Part shown: piece by piece, positions 1 through 4,559 of the stretch
How the letters are laid out: each line of letters begins with the position of its first letter
How positions within the stretch are numbered: position 1 is the stretch's first letter
Assembly (NCBI GenBank): GCA_041747755.1
Contig: JBGTEN010000049.1
Span: forward strand, 1 to 7,206
Length of the DNA stretch: 7,206 nt
Origin: Aurantibrevibacter sp041747755
GTDB lineage: Bacteria > Bacteroidota > Bacteroidia > Flavobacteriales > Flavobacteriaceae
Direction of reading: 5' to 3'
Translations under genes and position numbers: made by a program
The notes under the pieces: model-generated
Seen by the model: the letters and a program-made list of their open reading frames with translations, nothing else
Database searches by the model: none
What the model was told of the DNA's origin: nothing

Positions 1-113
1 CTCAATATTTCCAGAATAGTATCTCTTATAAATTCATACTTCGCCAAAGAAATACGCTTATTTATTTTTCCTTCAATAGGATGCAATGTCTGGATTTGGA
101 TTTCTTTTTTCAA
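1..113 (-). CDS. 5' end of a small conserved protein (partial, leaves window)
   Basis: A minus-strand frame is open from a stop (TAA) just upstream of base 131 through to the left edge. Its translation looks protein-like: it contains QTLHPIEGKINKR followed by SLAKYEFIRDTILEIL. That pattern, a short LHP..GK segment followed by a KYxxxxxxIL helix, resembles the N-terminus of small Bacteroidota proteins of the DUF6958 type; I recall this family only loosely. The start is uncertain. The frame has no ATG, so the TTG at 113-111 is the best candidate; otherwise the N-terminus is degraded. About 37 codons are visible and the 3' end is outside. Function is unknown. It is codirectional with the gene ending at 213 and separated from it by about 99 bases. 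It could be a chance open frame, but the residue pattern argues against that. Confidence 0.4.
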   Translation of the reverse strand, partial: MKKEIQIQTLHPIEGKINKRISLAKYEFIRDTILEIL

Positions 114-153
114 TTTTAGTGAAATTTTTATAGTGTCTTACGATTATTGCTGA

Positions 154-163
154 TAGTGCACTA
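154..163. repeat. Perfect 10-base palindrome TAGTGCACTA
   Basis: A perfect 10-base palindrome in the 99-base AT-rich gap between the SnoaL-like gene and the left-edge gene. It could be an operator half-site pair or part of a weak hairpin (its left flank also pairs imperfectly with 177-184), but no U-tract follows in the transcribed direction, so I do not call a terminator. A chance palindrome is quite possible. Apart from this, the gap 114-212 shows no recognisable feature. Confidence 0.25.
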
Positions 164-212
164 CTGTTTTTATTTAAGTGCTATTGATAAAAAATGCCAA
201 CAGTTAAAAAAC

Positions 213-644
213 TTATTCTAAAGTCACAAAGAGTTGAGAATGAATAAGCCAAATCCCGGAGGCTTTGGTCCATTGAGCGGCATATTTACCGGAAGTAATA
301 GATGTATTAGCATCACTTGTATATCCTTCCCAGGTTCCGATTTCCCATGCCAGCCAAGTATTAGCATTTACTATAATCTCCGATGGGGTTCTAATCCAAT
401 ACATCTTTGAATCTTGTTGTACCTGCAGATACGCTTTTAATTCCTCATTTCCTGCAATAAGCGTTCCTGCTCCGGTGGTGATAAATGCATCCGGGGTAGA
501 CAATGTGGCATTTAAGGTATTATCAAAAGCTCTAATAGCTTCATTAGAAGCTTCACGACATGCTTTGATTTGATCAACATCTTGCTGTTGCGATTGCACC
601 TGGTTGGACACAAATATCAATAAAGTCCAAAGTATACTTTTCAT
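213..644 (-). CDS. Secreted SnoaL/NTF2-like (DUF4440-type) protein
   Basis: A 143-residue protein with a short hydrophobic signal peptide (about residues 1-18, MKSILWTLLIFVSNQVQS), so probably exported. There is no lipobox cysteine. The rest fits a single NTF2-like cone fold of the SnoaL/DUF4440 group. An N-terminal helix (about 24-45) carries the AIRAFDNTLNA segment. A conserved turn follows, with ITTGAGTLIAGNEELKAYL (about 55-73). The C-terminal strands include WLAWEIGTWEGY, GKYAAQWTK and a final IWLIHSQLFVTL. Family members are mostly uncharacterised small-molecule-binding or enzyme-like proteins, and no catalytic residue can be assigned here. The length is normal and the ATG at 644-642 puts the signal peptide at the very start. 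It lies 72 bases after ggt on the same strand and may be cotranscribed with it. A joint role with ggt is only inference. Confidence 0.8.
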   Translation of the reverse strand: MKSILWTLLIFVSNQVQSQQQDVDQIKACREASNEAIRAFDNTLNATLSTPDAFITTGAGTLIAGNEELKAYLQVQQDSKMYWIRTPSEIIVNANTWLAWEIGTWEGYTSDANTSITSGKYAAQWTKASGIWLIHSQLFVTLE

Positions 645-672
645 AAATTTTATTTCAGCTAAAATTACAAAA

Positions 673-744
673 TAGAATCCTCAATACTCCACAGCACCCC
701 CATCCTTTTAGAATCCTCAATACCCCACAGCACCGCCGTCCTTA
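673..744. repeat. Two tandem 36-base copies of the ggt 3' end
   Basis: Bases 709-744, the last ggt codons plus stop, are repeated at 673-708 immediately downstream, with 32 of 36 positions identical. Read on the minus strand, the coding copy ends K-D-G-G-A-V-G-Y-stop. The downstream copy, in the same frame, reads K-D-G-G-A-V-E-Y-stop, its TGA lying exactly 36 bases beyond the real stop. The three differences inside shared codons are GAC/GAT, GGC/GGG (both synonymous) and GGG/GAG (Gly to Glu); the fourth lies at the repeat edge. The downstream copy is untranslated, because the ggt TGA at 719-717 and a TAA at 710-708 come first. It looks like a small tandem duplication or a remnant of recombination with a second ggt. 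Confidence 0.85.
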
Positions 745-2420
745 CTGGAAGAATCCGAGGCTCCCAGGTATACTTTTAAGATAGAATCATAGGTAATACC
801 CATTAAAACCCCCAAAGTATCTACAGGTCGCAATGTATGCCCCATTTTTTCCAAAGCGGCTTTGGTGTCCGGAGATAGCAGATGTTGCTCATACAGTAAC
901 TCATTGGGAAGCCATTGGTGATGAATTTTCATAGCTTCTATAGCTTTATCTACCCGCATCTCGTATTCCAATACATTCAAAACCGTTTGAAATACGGTGT
1001 TAATAATGGTACGGCCTCCCGGACTACCAATGATTAAATGGGGTTTGCCGTCTTTGGCCACAATGGTAGGCGTCATACTGGAAAGCATTCTTTTTTCCGG
1101 CGCAATCAAATTGGCGGCAGAACCTATTTGTCCGTCACTTTTGGTTTGCCCGGCAACGGGATTAAAATCGCCCATTTCATTATTAAAAATAAACCCCAAT
1201 TGGGAAGAGCCCATCCCGGTGCCATACGAATCTTCAAGCGTATAGGTCATGGAAACAGCGTTCCCTTCTTTATCGGTAACGGAGAAATGGGTGGTATTTT
1301 TCCCATCATACGGATGACCAAAAGCAGACGAATCACTAATGGATGCTTTAGTCCGGTCAAGAAGCTCAAACCGGTTTTTGGCAAACTCTTTGGAAATAAG
1401 TTCACTTACCGGCAGCTCGGGGTTAAAATCCGGATCGCCCATATGCTGGGCTCTGTCGGCATACGCCCTTCGCATGGCTTCGGCCACCAAATGCACGTAG
1501 GGAGTTGAGTTAAATGCTATATTTTTTAAGTCGGCCAGTTCCATTAAGTTCATCATTTCAATTAAGGCTACGCCCCCGGAACTGGGTGGTGGCATGGAAT
1601 AGATGGTAAAGTCTTTATACGTTCCCTGAACGGGTGCACGCTCTATAGCGGTATATTTTTTTAAATCTTCTTGAGTAATAAGTCCTCCTTTGGCTTTCAT
1701 ATAGCTTTCTATTTCCTGAGCCACAGCACCGGCGTAGAAACCATCTTTCCCTTTATCTCGGATAAGACTGAGCGTATTTCCCAGGGCAGGCTGCTTCCAG
1801 ATTTCCCCGGGTTGGATGATTTCTCCAGAGGAATTCCGAAAGTAGTTTTGTAAAATATCGTGAGAATCATCCCATTCTGTCAATTCCAAAGCTACCTGAT
1901 ACAAGCCCCACGGCATGGGAAAACCGTTTTGTGCCAGGTCAACCGAAGGTTGCACCAAGTCGGCCCATGGTAATTTCCCGTATTTCTGATGCGCCAGATA
2001 GAGTCCGGCTACCGTTCCGGGAACGCCAACAGCCTTTAATCCTTCGTGATTTGCATTTTCGATTAAATCTCCTGAAGCATTCTGAAACATGGTTGGAGTG
2101 GCAGCCAGAGGGGCTTTTTCTCTAAAATCAAAAGTAGTAACTTCTCCGTTGGAGTTCATAAATACCAGAAATCCGCCTCCGCCGATATTGCCTGCCTCTG
2201 GGTGCGTAACCGCCAAGGCAAAGGCGGTGGCCACACTGGCATCAATAGCATTTCCCCCCTTTTTTAGGATATCAACGCCCACCTGAGAGGCAATTGTATT
2301 ATCAGAAACCACCATGCCATTTTTACCATAGGTAACCTGAGCTTGCAGGTTCGCAGGAAATAGGGCCAAGGTTAGCCCGGAAAGGAATAGGAGGAGAGCG
2401 ACTTGTAAACGATGTTTCAT
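717..2420 (-). CDS. ggt: Gamma-glutamyltransferase (glutathione hydrolase) precursor
   Basis: A full-length 567-residue gamma-glutamyltranspeptidase, an exported Ntn-hydrolase that cleaves the gamma-glutamyl bond of glutathione and related compounds and transfers the glutamyl group to water or amino acids. A signal peptide covers about residues 1-28 (hydrophobic core LLLFLSGLTLAL, then NLQAQ), so it should act in the periplasm. The proenzyme is expected to cut itself before Thr376 (KN/TTHFSV), giving large and small subunits, with Thr376 as nucleophile. Other family landmarks are FREKAP at 99-104 (glutamyl-carboxylate arginine R100), NNEMGDF at 413-419, SSMTPT at 447-452, GSPGG at 465-469 and HHQWLP at 500-505. 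The stretch between NNEMGDF and SSMTPT is as long as in the E. coli enzyme, so a lid loop is probably present. All key residues are intact, and the C-terminus GGAVGY is typical. It begins 72 bases after the PycTM-like gene, on the same strand. Confidence 0.97.
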   Translation of the reverse strand: MKHRLQVALLLFLSGLTLALFPANLQAQVTYGKNGMVVSDNTIASQVGVDILKKGGNAIDASVATAFALAVTHPEAGNIGGGGFLVFMNSNGEVTTFDFREKAPLAATPTMFQNASGDLIENANHEGLKAVGVPGTVAGLYLAHQKYGKLPWADLVQPSVDLAQNGFPMPWGLYQVALELTEWDDSHDILQNYFRNSSGEIIQPGEIWKQPALGNTLSLIRDKGKDGFYAGAVAQEIESYMKAKGGLITQEDLKKYTAIERAPVQGTYKDFTIYSMPPPSSGGVALIEMMNLMELADLKNIAFNSTPYVHLVAEAMRRAYADRAQHMGDPDFNPELPVSELISKEFAKNRFELLDRTKASISDSSAFGHPYDGKNTTHFSVTDKEGNAVSMTYTLEDSYGTGMGSSQLGFIFNNEMGDFNPVAGQTKSDGQIGSAANLIAPEKRMLSSMTPTIVAKDGKPHLIIGSPGGRTIINTVFQTVLNVLEYEMRVDKAIEAMKIHHQWLPNELLYEQHLLSPDTKAALEKMGHTLRPVDTLGVLMGITYDSILKVYLGASDSSSKDGGAVGY

Positions 2421-2492
2421 GGAATAGGCTAGGGGTTTACGAATAGCATCCGGAATATATAGTTTCAGGGAATTGGTTTGCTTTATGAGTCT

Positions 2493-3089
2493 TTATTTGA
2501 TGACCAGGATAGCAAAATAGACAATCAAGATTAATAATAGCATCAGTCCTAAAGCCAGAAAGCGAAGTGCTTTATTGACATACTTAAATTTTACCGCTGC
2601 AATCTTGGAGATTACAAAAATCTGTTGGCCCATCTGGTCAAACAATTCTTCTTCATTTAAACTTATCTTGTAGAAGGTTTTAGAAAACTCTTTTATGCTG
2701 CCAAACTTGGTGATAACATCTCTAAAGAAGAAAACATTTTTCTCATAAGTACCTTCTATTTTCGGCATAAAACAACGGATACAAAAATAGATGGACAATG
2801 CCAGACATAAAAACCAAAGCCCAATTAGGATGTACAGCGAGATGTTTATGGCAAAGCCATAACTTTCCAGTTCTATCTTTTGGTAGATGAAATTTAATAA
2901 AATACCGTAAAAAGAAAGGATAAGACCGGCTTTAATCTCCGAGGCTTTAATGAGTCCGAAAATATAGTTGATACTGCCCCAGTAATGGTCAATCATATCC
3001 TCCGTATGGGGGCTACGCATCATTGGTTCAAAAGCCGGCGGAGGAGTGTTTATTGCTTCACTTTCCGGTTGTTTTTCAGGTGAATTCAT
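2493..3089 (-). CDS. PycTM-like (DUF5706) membrane effector-family protein
   Basis: A 198-residue protein with three clear hydrophobic segments at about 54-70, 79-107 and 174-196. I place it in the PycTM family (formerly DUF5706), the membrane effectors of Pycsar systems, in which a cCMP or cUMP signal leads to membrane impairment and abortive infection. The match rests on pattern: a KASEIKAGLILSFYGILL segment (48-65) like the family's (A)DxKAxxxL helix, then a second helix ending in CFMPK. An NVFFFRDV block (118-125) and a KFKYVNKALRFL entry (167-178) into the last helix follow. The N-terminal 30 residues are proline- and acid-rich and probably disordered. No HD or separate cyclic-nucleotide-binding domain is present, unlike HD-fused Bacteroidota relatives. 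It starts 34 bases after the cyclase gene, matching the cyclase-effector pairing of Pycsar. Whether it kills, conducts ions or only signals cannot be read from the sequence. Confidence 0.78.
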   Translation of the reverse strand: MNSPEKQPESEAINTPPPAFEPMMRSPHTEDMIDHYWGSINYIFGLIKASEIKAGLILSFYGILLNFIYQKIELESYGFAINISLYILIGLWFLCLALSIYFCIRCFMPKIEGTYEKNVFFFRDVITKFGSIKEFSKTFYKISLNEEELFDQMGQQIFVISKIAAVKFKYVNKALRFLALGLMLLLILIVYFAILVIK

Positions 3090-3123
3090 GGTATTGGTTA
3101 TTATCTTTTCCGGTATAGGACTA

Positions 3124-4167
3124 TCATTCTAAAACCTCGTATACGTTCATGGGTTGCGCTTTATTCTTCATGGTTATCGCTTCCAATTTTCTGCATTGAA
3201 ACGATTCCTTTACCAGCTCGTAGCAACTTTCAGAAATTAAAATTTGGTTCTCTGTGGCAGCTGCCTGGATCCGCGCCGCAGTGTTTACCGTATCGCCAAT
3301 TACGGTATAATCCAAACGCTTCAGGCTTGCCGATCCTATATTTCCTGAAATCATTTCACCGCTTTTGATGCCAATGGAAACCTTTGGATTAAAAGCATTA
3401 TTTCCTTCTGAGGGCGCTAAACTGTTTATGGCTTTACGTACAGCAAGTGCGGCATCTATGGCGCGGTCCAGATGATATTCGCCCTTGAAAACTGCCATAA
3501 TAGCGTCCCCGATAAACTTATCGATATAGCCTTCCTGAGCCATGATTTCCTTTACCATGATATCAAAATAGGTGTTTATCATTTGCACCACCACATCCGG
3601 TGGGGCGGTTTCACTGATTTTAGTAAACCCGCAAACATCAATAAATAGTACACTCCCCTCTATGGTTTCATTGTCCATAAGACTGGTTTCGTATTCCCGA
3701 CTGCCCATAAAGTTTAGCACGGTATCATCCACATACATGCGCAGGATATTGTTTTCTTTTACGGCTTGGAGCGTCTTTTTAAGGATGGTCACATGGGCAA
3801 TAGTTTTTTCTATGGTGACCTCTAAATCTTTAAAATCGATAGGTTTGGTTATAAAATCAAAAGCCCCTCTATTCATTGCGGTGCGAATGTTCTCCATATC
3901 GCCATAGGCAGAAACAATAACCGATTTCAACAGATGATTTTGTTCGCTTAATTTACTCAATAGCGTAAGCCCATCCATCTCCGGCATATTGATGTCGCTC
4001 AATACCAAATCCACATCCGGATGTTCCATGAGCTGCTCCAGGGCATGTCGGCCATTCTCGGCAAAAACAAAATCGTATTCATTTTGGCGTATTTTTTGTC
4101 TGAAGCGTTGTTTTATCAATACTTTCAAATCTTCTTCATCATCTACTACAAGTATTTTGGTCATCAT
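3124..4167 (-). CDS. Response regulator fused to class III adenylate/guanylate cyclase
   Basis: A 347-residue cytoplasmic signalling enzyme. Residues 4-120 form a receiver domain with the acidic pair D9/D10, phosphoacceptor D58 (LSDINMPEMDG), switch S86 and K108 (TKPIDF). A helical linker (about 115-165) leads to a class III cyclase domain (about 170-347). Its catalytic set is complete: metal aspartates D177 (FIDVCGFT) and D221 (IGDAIMAVF), base-recognition K217 and T288 (LDYTVIGDTVN), and transition-state N295 and R299 (VNTAARI). Lys plus Thr is the class IIIb adenylate cyclase signature, so cAMP is the simplest predicted product. Phosphorylation of D58 by the neighbouring kinase presumably controls cyclase activity. 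The gene starts 15 bases after the single-domain regulator and is followed 34 bases later by the PycTM-like gene. Two adjacent ATGs (4167 and 4164) could both serve as the start. No DNA-binding domain is present. Confidence 0.95.
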   Translation of the reverse strand: MMTKILVVDDEEDLKVLIKQRFRQKIRQNEYDFVFAENGRHALEQLMEHPDVDLVLSDINMPEMDGLTLLSKLSEQNHLLKSVIVSAYGDMENIRTAMNRGAFDFITKPIDFKDLEVTIEKTIAHVTILKKTLQAVKENNILRMYVDDTVLNFMGSREYETSLMDNETIEGSVLFIDVCGFTKISETAPPDVVVQMINTYFDIMVKEIMAQEGYIDKFIGDAIMAVFKGEYHLDRAIDAALAVRKAINSLAPSEGNNAFNPKVSIGIKSGEMISGNIGSASLKRLDYTVIGDTVNTAARIQAAATENQILISESCYELVKESFQCRKLEAITMKNKAQPMNVYEVLE

Positions 4168-4182
4168 GGCACTGACTTTTGT

Positions 4183-4557
4183 TTAGTTTAAGAGCGAGTT
4201 GATTTCATTCTTTAATGATTCAAAATCAATGGGCTTTGTAAAGAATTCTTTAGCTCCGGATTGAATGGCCTTGTTATAATTTTCACTGTCACCATAGGCT
4301 GAAATCATACTTACTTTAATAAAAGGAAACCGCTTTTTCACTTTTTCGAGTAATTCCAGACCTGTCATCCCGGGCATATTAATATCCGAAAAAATATACA
4401 TCACATCCGGCGGAGTATTTTTTTCTAACAAATCTAAAGCCTCCTGACCCGAAAAGGCAAAGAGGAATTCCAGATCTTGTGTTTTGATTTCTCTTCTGAA
4501 CTTTTGGCGAAAAAGCATCTCAACATCTTTCTCATCATCAACTACTAGTATTCTCAT
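4183..4557 (-). CDS. Single-domain (CheY/Spo0F-like) response regulator
   Basis: A 124-residue protein that is one receiver domain and nothing else. It has the acidic pair D7/D8, phosphoacceptor D58 (FSDINMPGMTG), switch S86 (ISAYGD) and K108 (FFTKPIDF). It aligns without gaps at every key position with the receiver half of the next gene and shares motifs such as FRQKFRREI versus FRQKIRQNE, SDINMP, SAYGD and TKPIDF, so the two receivers look like tandem paralogs. With no output domain it must act by protein contact. Plausible roles are a phosphate sink that tunes the kinase, a relay intermediate, or a partner that binds another protein; the sequence does not decide between them. Its ATG overlaps the stop of the kinase gene by one base, indicating translational coupling and a common partner. 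Confidence 0.95.
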   Translation of the reverse strand: MRILVVDDEKDVEMLFRQKFRREIKTQDLEFLFAFSGQEALDLLEKNTPPDVMYIFSDINMPGMTGLELLEKVKKRFPFIKVSMISAYGDSENYNKAIQSGAKEFFTKPIDFESLKNEINSLLN

Positions 4558-4559
4558 TA
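4555..4559 (-). other. TAATG stop/start overlap coupling kinase and regulator
   Basis: On the minus strand the kinase stop TAA (4559-4557) shares its last A with the regulator start ATG (4557-4555). Only a weak purine stretch (AAAG) lies upstream of the ATG, so the regulator is probably translated largely by ribosomes finishing the kinase, which would fix the ratio of the two proteins. Confidence 0.85.

Noticed and set aside
153..184. Possible rho-independent terminator after the SnoaL-like gene
   Set aside because: The arms 153-162 and 177-184 pair only with a two-base bulge around a 14-base loop, and no U-tract follows on the minus strand.
671..680. Possible Bacteroidota -7 element (TATTTTG on the minus strand, also near 2514-2521)
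   Set aside because: It differs from TAnnTTTG in spacing, and no TTG element lies at the right distance upstream.
1038..1508. Long plus-strand open frame (156 codons) opposite ggt, with others at 997-1245, 1671-1853, 1931-2125 and 2089-2286
   Set aside because: All lie antisense to the intact ggt gene, and their translations show no domain, signal peptide or family motif. They are frame shadows.
3572..3907. Plus-strand open frames opposite the cyclase, regulator and kinase genes (also 3989-4186, 4861-5133, 5302-5517, 6678-6860)
   Set aside because: They overlap minus-strand genes with complete catalytic motifs and have Ser/low-complexity-rich translations typical of antisense shadows.
2493..4167. 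Calling the cyclase and PycTM-like genes a canonical two-gene Pycsar system
   Set aside because: The cyclase has a receiver domain and adenylate-cyclase substrate residues and sits in a two-component cassette, so I describe it as Pycsar-like, with defence function unproven.
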